A stretch of DNA of 64,000 bases. It comes from Actinoplanes solisilvae. Lineage in GTDB: Bacteria; Actinomycetota; Actinomycetes; Mycobacteriales; Micromonosporaceae. Location of the stretch: NCBI RefSeq assembly GCF_003999975.1, contig NZ_RJAC01000020.1, positions 62,001-126,000 on the forward strand. Direction: 5' to 3'. Of the stretch, positions 17,150 through 26,218 are shown in pieces. Position numbers and translations under genes: made by a program. Within the stretch, counting starts at the first letter, position 1, and each line of letters begins with the position of its first letter. The notes beneath the pieces are model-generated. The model was not told where the DNA came from. It saw nothing but the letters and a program-made list of their open reading frames with translations, and did not search any database.

Positions 17150-18978
17150 CGGCGCAGGCCCGCCTGCTCGGTGGCAGGTATCAGGTCGGCGAGCTCTTGG
17201 GCTACGGCGGCATGGCCGAGGTGCACCGCGGACGCGACCTCAGGCTCGGCCGTGATGTAGCGATCAAGATGCTGCGCACCGACCTGGCCCGGGACGCCAC
17301 GTTCCAGGAGCGGTTCCGCCGTGAGGCGCAGAACTCGGCCGCCCTGAACCACCCAGCGATCGTCGCCGTCTACGACACGGGCGAAGAGATTTCCCCGGCC
17401 GGCGAGAAGCAGCCGTTCATCGTGATGGAGTTCGTCAACGGACAGACCCTCAAGGAGGTTCTGGCCCAGGAGCAGCGCCTTCAACCGCGCAAGGCTCTCG
17501 AGATCATCGCCGACATCTGCGCCGCCCTGGAGTTCAGCCACCGGCACGGCATCATCCACCGGGACATCAAGCCCGGCAACGTGATGATCACGCAGAACGG
17601 CCAGGTCAAGGTCATGGACTTCGGCATCGCCCGGGCCCTGGCCAGCGGTGCGACCACCATGACCCAGACCAGCGCGGTCATCGGCACGGCGCAATACCTC
17701 TCGCCCGAGCAGGCCCGCGGCGAGGCGGTCGACGCGCGTTCCGACGTGTACGCCGCCGGCTGTGTGCTCTTCGAGCTGCTGGTCGGTAACCCGCCGTTCG
17801 TCGGCGACAGCCCGGTCAGCGTCGCCTACCAGCACGTTCGCGAGGAACCGAAGGCGCCGAGCGAGATCAACCACGAGGTCTCGCCCGACGTCGACGCCAT
17901 CGTGCTCAAGGCGCTCGCCAAGAACCCGATGAACCGCTACCAGAGCGCCCAGGAGATGCGGGCCGACGCGCTGCGGGCCGTCGCGGGCCGACCGGTGCTC
18001 GCCACCCCGGTGATGTCACAGGCCGAGACAATGGCCATGCAGGGCGCGCCGCAGTGGCAGCCGCAGGGCGCCACGACCATGCAGCGGCCGATCGGCGGCC
18101 CCCCGTACACGCCGCAACGCCGTTCCTCGTCCTGGGTGTGGGCCGCGCTCGCGGCGCTCGGTGTTCTGGTAGTCGTGGTGCTCGGCGTCGCGCTGGCGAT
18201 GCAGCCCGACGACAAGGACAACACCAACGCCACCCCGACGAGCTCGGCCCCGGTGACCAACCCGATGCCCGATCTTCAGGGTCTGACCAACGATGAAGCG
18301 GTCCAAGCCCTGCAGCAGGCTGGCATCAAGAACATCACACCCGAATCCCCCGAGTTCAAGAGCGACTGCGAGGGTACGGTCGTCAAGCAGAACCCGAAGG
18401 TGGGCACGCCGATCGGCGCCGACCAATCGGTCAGCTACCAGCTGTGCCAGCCGCCGAAGCAGGTCGAAGTGCCGAAGAACCTGGTCGGCTCGAAGCGCGA
18501 AGCCGCCTCGAACATTCTCAAGGGTCTTGGCTTCGGGGTGGACATCAAGGAGAAGGCCAGCCTGGAGAAGGCTGGCATTGTGCTCAAGGTCGAGAATGCC
18601 GGCGAAAAGGTCGACCCCGGCACGCGGATCACGGTTGAGGTGTCGAACGGCCGCCTGGTCGAGGTGCCCGACGTGATCGGCAGGTCGGCCGCCACGGCGC
18701 AGGGCATCCTCGACAACGCCGGCCAGTTCAACGTCAACATCGTGGACGTCGAAGACCCGAACGGCCAGCCCGGCACGGTGGTCGCGCAGACGCCCAAGGC
18801 AGGCTCGACCGCTGAGAAGGGCGACAAGGTCACGATCTCCGTCATCGTGGAGCCCGATCCCGGCGAGACCGAGCCCACCGATCCCGGCTCCGAGCCGCCC
18901 GGCAACGGCGGTGGCACCGGCACCAACGGCCTGATCGGCAACTCGTTCGGCACGTTCCGCCGCGACGACAGCCTCTGA
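17146..18978 (+). CDS. pknB: Ser/Thr protein kinase PknB with PASTA domains
   Basis: A 610-residue receptor kinase. The kinase domain (about 10-275) has GYGGMAEVH, K41, HRDIKPGN with D140, DFGIA and SPEQARGE. A membrane helix lies near 328-350 (VWAALAALGVLVVVVLGVAL). Three extracytoplasmic PASTA domains follow, starting at MPDLQGLT, VEVPKNLV and VEVPDVIG, then a Glu/Pro/Gly tail. Mycobacterial PknB has four PASTA domains, so this one is shorter. It senses muropeptides or lipid II and controls wall synthesis through FhaA and other targets. Last gene of the operon, followed by a terminator. Confidence 0.96.
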   Translation: MTAQARLLGGRYQVGELLGYGGMAEVHRGRDLRLGRDVAIKMLRTDLARDATFQERFRREAQNSAALNHPAIVAVYDTGEEISPAGEKQPFIVMEFVNGQTLKEVLAQEQRLQPRKALEIIADICAALEFSHRHGIIHRDIKPGNVMITQNGQVKVMDFGIARALASGATTMTQTSAVIGTAQYLSPEQARGEAVDARSDVYAAGCVLFELLVGNPPFVGDSPVSVAYQHVREEPKAPSEINHEVSPDVDAIVLKALAKNPMNRYQSAQEMRADALRAVAGRPVLATPVMSQAETMAMQGAPQWQPQGATTMQRPIGGPPYTPQRRSSSWVWAALAALGVLVVVVLGVALAMQPDDKDNTNATPTSSAPVTNPMPDLQGLTNDEAVQALQQAGIKNITPESPEFKSDCEGTVVKQNPKVGTPIGADQSVSYQLCQPPKQVEVPKNLVGSKREAASNILKGLGFGVDIKEKASLEKAGIVLKVENAGEKVDPGTRITVEVSNGRLVEVPDVIGRSAATAQGILDNAGQFNVNIVDVEDPNGQPGTVVAQTPKAGSTAEKGDKVTISVIVEPDPGETEPTDPGSEPPGNGGGTGTNGLIGNSFGTFRRDDSL

Positions 18979-18991
18979 CCGACAGAAATCA

Positions 18992-19024
18992 GCCCGCCTC
19001 TCCGAACAGGGGAGGCGGGCTTTT
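18992..19024 (+). terminator. Intrinsic terminator after pknB
   Basis: GCCCGCCTC pairs with GAGGCGGGC, extended by three further pairs around a small loop, and TTTT follows directly. It lies 13 bases after pknB and abuts the stop of the convergent amidotransferase gene, so it may serve both strands. Confidence 0.9.
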
Positions 19025-19675
19025 CTACGTGGTGGCGAAGGCCGCGCGGCGCCGCGTCTCGACCTCGGCGGCCAGCGGCGGCGCCTTCTCGAGAGCTGAG
19101 GGCAGGCCGCAGGCGGCGAGCCAGTTGGCCAGCATGGTGTGGCCGCCCTCGGTGAGCACCGACTCGGGGTGGAACTGCACGCCCTCGATCGGCAGCGAGC
19201 GGTGCCGCATCGCCATGACGATGCCGGACTCGGTGCGCCCGGTCACCTCGATCTCGTCGGGCACGGTGTCCGGCACGACGGCCAGCGAGTGGTAGCGGGT
19301 GGCGGTGAACGGCTCGGGCAGACCGGCCAGCACCCCCGCACCGTTGTGATGCACCGACGAGGTCTTGCCGTGCAACAGCTCGGGCGCGCGGGTGACGGTC
19401 GCTCCGAACGCGGCGCCGATCGCCTGATGCCCCAGGCAGACCCCGAACATCGGCAACTTCCCGGCGTACGCCTTGATGACGCCCATCGTGATGCCGGCGC
19501 GTTCCGGAGTTCCGGGGCCGGGCGAGAGCAGAATGCCGGCGGCGCCGAACGTGCCGACGTCGGCGACCGAGATCTCGTCGTTGCGCCGCACCTCGCACTC
19601 GGCGCCGAGCTGGCCGAGATATTGCACGAGGTTGAAGACGAACGAGTCGTAGTTGTCGATCACCAGCACGCGCAT
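19025..19675 (-). CDS. trpG: Class I glutamine amidotransferase (anthranilate/aminodeoxychorismate synthase component II)
   Basis: A 216-residue glutaminase subunit with VIDNYDSFVFNLVQYLG, LLSPGPGTPERAG, the nucleophile segment FGVCLGHQAIG (Cys), and GVQFHPES carrying the His-Glu of the triad. It supplies ammonia to chorismate-using synthases (PabB or TrpE). In mycobacteria the gene beside pknB is named trpG, although it may act for folate as PabA or for both. ATG 19675 starts one base after the stop of the upstream small membrane protein gene, so the two are cotranscribed. Confidence 0.93.
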   Translation of the reverse strand: MRVLVIDNYDSFVFNLVQYLGQLGAECEVRRNDEISVADVGTFGAAGILLSPGPGTPERAGITMGVIKAYAGKLPMFGVCLGHQAIGAAFGATVTRAPELLHGKTSSVHHNGAGVLAGLPEPFTATRYHSLAVVPDTVPDEIEVTGRTESGIVMAMRHRSLPIEGVQFHPESVLTEGGHTMLANWLAACGLPSALEKAPPLAAEVETRRRAAFATT

Positions 19676-19676
19676 G

Positions 19677-19979
19677 TCAGTTCCCCGGGATCTGGTTGCC
19701 GCCGGCGGGATCGGACGGGTGCGGCTGGTTCGACTCGGTGCTGTAGGGGATGTCCTCGGGACCGTGGTCCGGGTTGTCCGTCGAGGTGATGTCGCCGCCG
19801 GCCGGACCCTGTTGCTCGGTGCCGTTGCCGACCTGCACGTCGTCGAAGGGCAGCAGCGGGGTCGCCCACGGGAAGATGACGTACCAGAGGAGCGCGGTCG
19901 TGGCCGCGAGGAGCGCGAGCGAGCTGGTCAGCTTGCCCCAGAAGCCGAACGGCAACTTGCGCCAGATCCAGGCGTACAT
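19677..19979 (-). CDS. Small membrane protein between sortase and amidotransferase
   Basis: A 100-residue protein with one membrane helix near residues 16-36 (LTSSLALLAATTALLWYVIFP) and an acidic, Pro/Asp/Asn-rich extracytoplasmic tail. It sits in a minus-strand operon: DUF881 gene, sortase, this gene, amidotransferase, with spacings of one to a few bases. The location suggests a link to the sortase. No LPXTG-type sorting signal is present. Function unknown. Confidence 0.8.
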   Translation of the reverse strand: MYAWIWRKLPFGFWGKLTSSLALLAATTALLWYVIFPWATPLLPFDDVQVGNGTEQQGPAGGDITSTDNPDHGPEDIPYSTESNQPHPSDPAGGNQIPGN

Positions 19980-19983
19980 CGCG

Positions 19984-21867
19984 TCAGGCCTTCTTCACTT
20001 CGGCCGGCATGCCGGCGTCGGGGAGCTTCTGGTCGCGTTTGGACGTCGAGACCAGCTCGGCGTGGATGATCAGGCGCTCGTAGTTGTTGTACTTCGGGTT
20101 GCAGGTGGTCAGCGTGAGCAGCGCCTTGGACGGCTTGGCCCGGGGCTTGCCGGGTACGGGCGCCACGACCTCGACCTGGCTGGGCTTGACCACGTCCTTG
20201 TCGTAGACGCGGTAGACGTACCAGTTGGTGCGGGTCTCCACGCCGATGACGTCGCCGTCCTTCAGCTCGTCGAGCCGCCAGAAGATCTTCTTGATGCGGT
20301 GACCGGCCACCGAGAAGTTGCCGACCTTGCCGGGCTTCGCGGAGTCGGGGTAGTGGCCGGGTGCGTAACGGATGTCGTCGGGCTGCACGCCGTCGACGAC
20401 GACCCACTCCTTATCGAACTTCGGGATGTAGAGGCGGCCGACCAGGTTGCTGCCGGGCGCGGCCGGACCCTTCGACGCGGCGGCTGTCGGGGTCGGGCCG
20501 ACGGTCGGGTCGTTCCAGACCTCGTCGAGCTGGCTGGCCAGAGCGTCCTGCTCGTCCTGCACCTTGGCCGAGTTGCCGAAGACCTCGTAACCGGCGAAGA
20601 GCAGCACGATCAGTCCGAAGGTGATCATCACTTCGCCGGAGACGCGGATGCCGCCGCGGATGCGCGAGCCGATGGTCGGCCGGGTCAGTTCGGAGTAGAC
20701 GCTCTTGTAGCCCTCGTCGGTCTGTTCGGCCCGCAGCCGGACGACCTTCTCGCCTCGCTTCGGCTCCTCCGCCACGGGTTCCTCCTCGGCGGGGGGCCGG
20801 GCCGCACCCGGGCTGACAGGGGCAACCGAGGCGGCGCCGAGGACGGTGTCGGGCTCGGCTTTCGCCTTCGCGGCGTGGGCGGCGACGCCCGGCACAGCGG
20901 AGAGCAGAGCGGTGGGCGAGCGGACGGCGGACGGTTGCTCGGCCGGGCGCTTCGCCATCGGCAGCAGGCCGGTGGGCGCATCCGCCGAACGGATGACGGC
21001 TGTCTCGTTCGGGTCTTCGGGCCGGCCGAAACCGGGCGCGGCCGACGGGCCGGGCGTCACCGGGGCGCCGACGCCGGCCGGGCTGCCGAAGGCGGCGAGC
21101 GCGGTGGTGGGGTGCCCGCCGGGGTTGTGGCCGGCGGTGGCCGGCGGGACCGGCGGCCGAAACCCACGGCCGGCGACGCCGGACGAGGCCCCTGCGGTGC
21201 CGGTCGGAATCTGTGCGGTGCCAGTCGGGAGCCCTGCGGCGCCGGTCGGGAGCCCTGCGGTGCCGGACGGGACCTGTGCGGTGCCGTTGGCGGGCGCCTG
21301 CGGGCTCGGTGCGGGCGCGGCGGGGGTCGACGGCGGGTAGACGCCGTTGCGGGCCTGAGGGGCCTCGTGAGGGGGCGCCGCGGGCGGGTGGGCCGCGGCG
21401 GCGGGCGCGGGAGTGGCCAGGGCCGCCGCAGCGAGCCAGTCGAAGCCCGGCGAGCCGGGCTGCGGCTCCGCGTGCGGCTTCTGCAGCGACGCGTCGGGCG
21501 CCACGCCGTTGCGGGCGATCCGTTGCCGCACCTCGTCGGCGGTGGACAGGATCGCCGTCTCGCTGGCTGAAGGGGGCGGCGGCGCGACGGGCGACGGCGC
21601 CGCGGCGGGTGGCTGCGGCATGGCGGGTGGCTGCGGCACGGCAGGTGGCTGCGCTGCGGCAGGTGGCTGCGTCGACGCCGGTGGCGAGACCTGCCCGACC
21701 GACTGTGTGGAGGCACCCAGCCCGATCGGCGGTGCGAGCGGACCACCGGGCACGCCGTCCGGCGATGCGTCGGTGATCCGCGGGATGTATGCCGTGTGGG
21801 CCTCGGCGTCAGGCGCTCGATGCCGGCCTGAATTCCCCGGCGCGCCCGGCTGGTCCGCTGCCGCCAT
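19984..21867 (-). CDS. Class E sortase with very long N-terminal region
   Basis: A 627-residue transpeptidase. The C-terminal sortase domain (about 465-610) has H523 in VAGHR, C589 in TLTTCNPKY and R598 in ERLIIHAEL, the catalytic triad. A membrane helix lies near 416-433. The first 400 residues are cytoplasmic, rich in Pro, Ala and Gly, with repeats such as PPA-PQPPA and GTAQIPTGTAG; usual class E sortases are 200-350 residues. Class E enzymes recognise LAXTG-type signals and attach proteins to the wall. ATG 21867 overlaps the upstream DUF881 stop as TGATG. Confidence 0.92.
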   Translation of the reverse strand: MAAADQPGAPGNSGRHRAPDAEAHTAYIPRITDASPDGVPGGPLAPPIGLGASTQSVGQVSPPASTQPPAAAQPPAVPQPPAMPQPPAAAPSPVAPPPPSASETAILSTADEVRQRIARNGVAPDASLQKPHAEPQPGSPGFDWLAAAALATPAPAAAAHPPAAPPHEAPQARNGVYPPSTPAAPAPSPQAPANGTAQVPSGTAGLPTGAAGLPTGTAQIPTGTAGASSGVAGRGFRPPVPPATAGHNPGGHPTTALAAFGSPAGVGAPVTPGPSAAPGFGRPEDPNETAVIRSADAPTGLLPMAKRPAEQPSAVRSPTALLSAVPGVAAHAAKAKAEPDTVLGAASVAPVSPGAARPPAEEEPVAEEPKRGEKVVRLRAEQTDEGYKSVYSELTRPTIGSRIRGGIRVSGEVMITFGLIVLLFAGYEVFGNSAKVQDEQDALASQLDEVWNDPTVGPTPTAAASKGPAAPGSNLVGRLYIPKFDKEWVVVDGVQPDDIRYAPGHYPDSAKPGKVGNFSVAGHRIKKIFWRLDELKDGDVIGVETRTNWYVYRVYDKDVVKPSQVEVVAPVPGKPRAKPSKALLTLTTCNPKYNNYERLIIHAELVSTSKRDQKLPDAGMPAEVKKA

Positions 21868-22679
21868 CAGCCGCTGACCCGCGCGGATCGGAGGTCACTC
21901 GACCCGTCGTACGCCCGCACTGTCACGTTCCTCTCGACGGTTTCCTGATAACCGAGGCCGAAGTCGGCGACCGCATCCTTGAACTGCCGGACTCCCTCTG
22001 CGGACTCCAACGCGTGATGCATCGTTGTGGGTTCGCCGATCGCCGTGATCCGGAACGGCGGCGAGAAGACTTGGCCGTGGAGTAGCAGCGTGTTGCCGAC
22101 ACAGCGTACCGCGCTGGTTGAGATGACGCGGACATCCATGATCGACATTGCCTCGGCCCCACCAGCCCAGAGGGCATTCACGACCGCTTGAACGTCACCC
22201 TGGTGGACGACAAGGTCGTCGTTGTCGGGGGCGTTCGCGGCCACGAAGTCGTTACTGCGGCGCGACGAGTCGTCGAGGCTGACGGTGAGGCCCGGACCTT
22301 GCAGGGCGGTGAACCCGGCTGGGGAGCGCAGCGCGTCGGCGCGTTCCCGGGCCCGCTCGGCCGGGCCGCCGGCCTCGGCGAGACGGGCCGTGTCTTGATC
22401 GACCGCGGTGCGCAGTTTCGCCGCCGTCCGCTCGCGCGCGTCGAGGCGGGCGCGCTTGTCGGCGATCAGCTGGGCGAGCTGGGGGCGGCGGTCGTCGCGC
22501 AGCGCCGTGCCGTCCGCGGTGGTCGCCGAGGTGGTGAAGAGCAGGCCCGCGGCTAGGGCGATCAGGGGTACGCCGACGGTCCAGCCGTGCGGGCGCTTGG
22601 TCGGTTTGCGGGGCCGCAGACCGCGCCACGCCCGGCGCAGAACGAGCCGCCACGAGGGCGTGCCAGTGGTGTATTCCAC
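21867..22679 (-). CDS. DUF881 family membrane protein
   Basis: A 270-residue protein: basic cytoplasmic N-terminus, membrane helix (VGVPLIALAAGLLFTTSATTA), coiled coil (ADKRARLDARERTAAKLR), then the DUF881 domain (LQGPGLTVSLDDS, DDLVVHQGDVQAVVNALWAGGAEAMSIMD, GNTLLLHG, PPFRITAIG). GTG 22679 follows AGGGGAG at seven bases; a TTG at 22712 would extend it. DUF881 proteins sit beside crgA, sepF or sortase genes in actinobacteria and are thought to act at the division site or envelope. First gene of the four-gene minus-strand operon. Confidence 0.9.
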   Translation of the reverse strand: MEYTTGTPSWRLVLRRAWRGLRPRKPTKRPHGWTVGVPLIALAAGLLFTTSATTADGTALRDDRRPQLAQLIADKRARLDARERTAAKLRTAVDQDTARLAEAGGPAERARERADALRSPAGFTALQGPGLTVSLDDSSRRSNDFVAANAPDNDDLVVHQGDVQAVVNALWAGGAEAMSIMDVRVISTSAVRCVGNTLLLHGQVFSPPFRITAIGEPTTMHHALESAEGVRQFKDAVADFGLGYQETVERNVTVRAYDGSSDLRSARVSG

Positions 22680-22857
22680 GTCCTCGGCTCCCCTGAAAAT
22701 CGCGCCGAACAATTTTCCTTGCCCGGCGGGTGCCTGTCATCGCACCGACTTGACTACGCTAGCGGTCGAACATTAATCGCCACGGGCAGCATTCGGGACC
22801 TCCGAGGCCGCTCAGCGGTGGGGTTGTTCACCACTTGTTGCCCTTCAGGAGAGCACC

Positions 22858-23121
22858 GTGCCGAAGTCTCAGGTTCGCAAGAAGAAGGTCTACACGCCGC
22901 CGACGGACATTCGTCCGGCGGCTGCCGCGGCGTCCAAGAAGCCGAGCCCGATGTGGCTGCCGATCAGTGCCGTGGCGCTGATCGCGATCGGCATCGCCTG
23001 GCTGGTCGTGTACTACCTGTCGTCCCAGGCGTACCCGATCGAGTCCCTGCGGTACTGGAACCTCGCCATCGGCTTCGGCTGCATGGTGGCGTCCCTGGGC
23101 ATCCTGTCGCGCTGGCGTTAA
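22858..23121 (+). CDS. crgA: Cell division protein CrgA
   Basis: An 87-residue protein of the CrgA family: a basic N-terminus (MPKSQVRKKKVYTPP), two membrane helices (LPISAVALIAIGIAWLVVYYL and NLAIGFGCMVASLGIL) separated by SSQAYPIESLRYW, and a short C-terminus. CrgA associates with FtsZ, FtsI and FtsQ and coordinates septation with wall growth in actinobacteria. GTG 22858 follows TTCAGGAGAGCACC. It is divergent from the DUF881 operon, as in mycobacteria. Confidence 0.97.
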   Translation: MPKSQVRKKKVYTPPTDIRPAAAAASKKPSPMWLPISAVALIAIGIAWLVVYYLSSQAYPIESLRYWNLAIGFGCMVASLGILSRWR

Positions 23122-23172
23122 CCACGCTTCCGCCCGCTTCCGCGCGGGTAGGGTGACTTTCGTCCGTTTCAT

Positions 23173-23202
23173 GCGCACCCCGCGCCGGTGGCCGGGGTGC
23201 GC
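23173..23202 (+). terminator. Terminator hairpin after crgA
   Basis: GCGCACCCCG pairs perfectly with CGGGGTGCGC over ten bases around CGCCGGTGGC, followed by TTTGTG. It lies 51 bases after crgA and before the etfD promoter region. Confidence 0.8.
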
Positions 23203-23250
23203 TTTGTGCCTGGCGGCCGGTCCCTTGACCCCGTGGCATGCGGCCGTCTA

Positions 23251-23264
23251 TTACTCACGAGTAA
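23251..23264. promoter_or_regulatory. 14-bp palindrome upstream of etfD
   Basis: TTACTCACGAGTAA has perfect 6-bp arms and ends 42 bases before the etfD start. The acyl-CoA dehydrogenase gene at 39.4 kb has TTACTGACGGGTAA 38 bases before its start, identical at 12 of 14 positions. This fits a shared TetR-type operator for fatty acid oxidation genes. Confidence 0.65.
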
Positions 23265-23306
23265 CATGAGCGCGGCGGACACCCGAGGCGAGGAGGCTCA
23301 ACGCAG

Positions 23307-25442
23307 ATGGGCATAGCGCAGATAGTCGCCACCGTTCTGGCCGGTGCGGTCACCGTCGTGGCTGTTGTGCTCGCGGTGCGAGCCGTGCTGACCATCACCT
23401 CGGTGATCAGGCGCGGACAACCCGACCCGGCGCGGTTCGCCGACCCCAAGACGCGTACGAAGACCATGCTGGTCGAGACGCTGGGTCACACCCGCATGCT
23501 CAAGTGGAGCACGATCGGTGCCGCCCACTGGCTCGTCATGGTCTCCTTCATGATCCTGTTCCTGCTGGTCGTGGAGGCGTACTTCGAGGTCGTCGACCCC
23601 GAGGCGGGGCTGCCGATCATTGGGCACTGGGTCGTCTACGGGTTCGTCACCGAGTGGATCGGCATTCTCGGCCTGCTCGGCATCCTCTACCTAATCTTCG
23701 TGCGCCAGCGCGCGAACCGGGCCAAGCGCAGCCGCTTCCTCGGTTCGACCAGGTGGCAGGCCTACTTCGTCGAGGCCGTGATCCTCGGCGTGCTCGTCTG
23801 CGGCTTCCTGATCCGAGGCTTCAAGGTCGCCAACGACACCTTCGAATACCCCGGCTGGGCGACCCCGCTGTCGCACGGCGTCGGTTCCCTGCTGCCCGCC
23901 GCGGCCGACGGGCCGACCTGGGTCGCGCTGGTCAAGCTGCTCATCTCGATGGGCTGGCTGATCACGATCGCACTCAACCCGACGATGGGCGTGGCCTGGC
24001 ACCGGTTCCTGGCGTTCTTCAACATCTTCTTCAAGCGCGCCCCCGAGAAGCCGGCCGGCTCCGGGCTGGGCGCGCTGCGGCCGATGATGAGCCAGGGCAA
24101 GCCGCTCGACTTCGAAGAGGCCGACCCCGAGAAGGACCAGTTCGGTGTCGCCCAGGTGGAACAGTTCACCTGGAAGGGGCTGCTCGACTTCTCGACGTGT
24201 ACGGAGTGCGGCCGCTGCCAGTCGCAGTGCCCGGCCTGGAACACCGCCAAGCCGCTCTCGCCCAAGCTCCTCGTGCTCAGCCTGCGCGACCACGCGTACG
24301 CGAAGGCTCCTTATCTTTTGGGCGGTGGAGGCAAGGACCTCACCGGCGAGGAGAAGGCGGCCGAGGCGCAACTGGCCCACATGGACGTGCTGGCGCTGGC
24401 CGAGGGCAACCGGCCGCTGATCGGCACCGAGGACGAGCAGGGCGTGATCGACCCGGACGTGCTGTGGTCGTGCACCACCTGCGGCGCGTGCGTCGAGCAG
24501 TGCCCGGTCGACATCGAGCACATCGACCACATCGTCGACATGCGCCGCTACCAGGTGCTGATCGAGTCGTCGTTCCCCAGCGAGGCCGGCGTGATGCTGC
24601 GCAACCTGGAGAACAAGGGCAACCCGTGGGGCGCTCCGCAGAACACCCGCGAGGACTGGACCAAGGGTCTCGACTTCGAGGTGCCGCGGGTCGGCGAGAA
24701 GGAAGACTTCGAATACCTGTTCTGGGTCGGCTGCGCCGGCGCGTTCGAGGACAGGGCCAAGAAGACCACCCGCGCGGTCGCCAAACTGCTGCACGAGGCC
24801 GGCGTCGACTACGCGATCCTCGGCGAGGGCGAGACCTGTACGGGTGACCCCGCGCGACGCATCGGCAACGAGTTCGTCTTCCAGATGCTGGCCCAGCAGA
24901 ACGTCGAGACCCTGCAGGAGGCGAAGGTCAAGAAGATCGTCGCCACCTGCCCGCACTGCTTCAACACGCTCGGCAACGAATATGAGCAGCTCGGCCTCGA
25001 GGTCGAGGTCGTGCACCACACGCAGTTGCTGGCCCACCTGGTCGCCACCGGCAAGCTCACCCCGGTGCAGCCGGTCGACGGCGGCGTCACCTATCACGAC
25101 CCCTGCTACCTGGGCCGGCACAACCGGGTCTTCGACGCGCCGCGCGAGGTGCTCGGCTCGTCGATCGCCGGTGGGCTGACCGAGATGCCGCGTAACTCCG
25201 AACGCTCCTTCTGCTGCGGCGCCGGCGGCGCACGCATGTGGATGGAGGAGAAGATCGGCAAGCGGATCAACGTCGAGCGCACCGAGGAGGCCCTGGCGAC
25301 CGGCGCGAAGACGATCGCCGTGGGCTGCCCGTTCTGCTACACGATGATCGGCGACGGGGTCACCGGCAAGGGCGAGCAGGAGAACGTCGAGGTCGTGGAC
25401 GTGGCAACGGTCCTCCTGCGCTCGCTCAAGCAAGAGGTCTAA
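23307..25442 (+). CDS. etfD: Membrane FeS oxidoreductase, electron transfer flavoprotein dehydrogenase EtfD-like
   Basis: A 711-residue protein. The first 260 residues hold about six membrane helices of a heme/quinone module. Two 4Fe-4S clusters are bound by C298-C301-C304-C308 (CTECGRCQSQCP) and C389-C392-C395-C399 (CTTCGACVEQCP). Two CCG domains follow (CPHCFNTL; DPCYLGRHN with SFCCGAGGARMW). This is the architecture of mycobacterial EtfD, which passes electrons from EtfBA to menaquinone during acyl-CoA oxidation. ATG 23307 follows CGAGGAGG. A 14-bp palindrome lies 42 bp upstream. Confidence 0.9.
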   Translation: MGIAQIVATVLAGAVTVVAVVLAVRAVLTITSVIRRGQPDPARFADPKTRTKTMLVETLGHTRMLKWSTIGAAHWLVMVSFMILFLLVVEAYFEVVDPEAGLPIIGHWVVYGFVTEWIGILGLLGILYLIFVRQRANRAKRSRFLGSTRWQAYFVEAVILGVLVCGFLIRGFKVANDTFEYPGWATPLSHGVGSLLPAAADGPTWVALVKLLISMGWLITIALNPTMGVAWHRFLAFFNIFFKRAPEKPAGSGLGALRPMMSQGKPLDFEEADPEKDQFGVAQVEQFTWKGLLDFSTCTECGRCQSQCPAWNTAKPLSPKLLVLSLRDHAYAKAPYLLGGGGKDLTGEEKAAEAQLAHMDVLALAEGNRPLIGTEDEQGVIDPDVLWSCTTCGACVEQCPVDIEHIDHIVDMRRYQVLIESSFPSEAGVMLRNLENKGNPWGAPQNTREDWTKGLDFEVPRVGEKEDFEYLFWVGCAGAFEDRAKKTTRAVAKLLHEAGVDYAILGEGETCTGDPARRIGNEFVFQMLAQQNVETLQEAKVKKIVATCPHCFNTLGNEYEQLGLEVEVVHHTQLLAHLVATGKLTPVQPVDGGVTYHDPCYLGRHNRVFDAPREVLGSSIAGGLTEMPRNSERSFCCGAGGARMWMEEKIGKRINVERTEEALATGAKTIAVGCPFCYTMIGDGVTGKGEQENVEVVDVATVLLRSLKQEV

Positions 25443-25446
25443 GGCT

Positions 25447-26115
25447 TCACGAGGACGTGCCGGCGGTGGCCGCGGTGGTCGAGGCGACGATCGCGACCAT
25501 CACGGCCGCCTGGATCTCCTCGATCGTCTTCTTGACCGCCGCGGCCGCCCACGCGCCCTCGCTGATCTCCCGCAGCCGCGCTTTCACGGCCTTCCGGTCG
25601 AGGTCACCGAAGACGGTCTTGTCGAGGTCGGTCGCCGCGACCAGGGCACAGAGCGCAGCCGTACGGGGTTCGACCGCGCCACTGTCGAGCACGGCGCGCC
25701 GCATCCGGTCGCGCGCCGCCTTCTCCTGCGCGGGCTCGACGCCGTGAGCGGCCGGGTACTTGATGCGGGGGAACACCCACAGCACCTTGTCCTTCTCGGT
25801 CGTCAGAATGCCCTCGTCGACCAGGCGGGCCAGCACCATCGGCCGGGTCTCCTTGGCGAACTTCGACACCCAATGGCCGGGCCTGCGCGCTTTGTCCTCG
25901 CCGACGATCTTCGCCAGGGCCGCGTCGACCAGCGGGTCTCCGGTCGGGCTCGCATCGACCACGACCACCCTCTTGTCCTCGACGTCCACCCGCCCGGCCA
26001 GAGCGAGCTCGAGCAGCAGCCCGCCGCCCAGACCGTGGTCCAGGTGAGTGCCGTCGGTCAGCGGCGTGCCGTCGTCGTCGTACGCGAGCAGCGTGAACTC
26101 TTCGACCAGGTTCAT
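25447..26115 (-). CDS. GOLPH3/VPS74-like (GPP34) family protein
   Basis: A 222-residue all-helical GPP34 protein: LVEEFTLLAYDDDGTPL, the hydrophobic GGGLLLELALAGRVDVED, VVDASPTGDPLVDAAL, and a C-terminal LVAATDLDKTVFGDLDRKAVKARL. The eukaryotic relative binds PI4P on the Golgi; bacterial members are common in actinobacteria and unassigned. ATG 26115 is the family-type start. The gene converges on etfD with four bases between stops and diverges from the CNNM gene. Confidence 0.9.
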   Translation of the reverse strand: MNLVEEFTLLAYDDDGTPLTDGTHLDHGLGGGLLLELALAGRVDVEDKRVVVVDASPTGDPLVDAALAKIVGEDKARRPGHWVSKFAKETRPMVLARLVDEGILTTEKDKVLWVFPRIKYPAAHGVEPAQEKAARDRMRRAVLDSGAVEPRTAALCALVAATDLDKTVFGDLDRKAVKARLREISEGAWAAAAVKKTIEEIQAAVMVAIVASTTAATAGTSS

Positions 26116-26218
26116 ACCCTGACGATTCTCCAAATTCGTGACGTGCCAATCCTCACCTCGCCGACGGCGCGCCCGGCTCGCACCGTTCCGGCACAATGAG
26201 ACCCGAGGTGAACCGATC

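Noticed and set aside
19139..21877. Plus-strand frames over the amidotransferase and sortase genes
   Set aside because: They are Arg/Gly-rich shadows of genes whose catalytic residues are intact on the minus strand.
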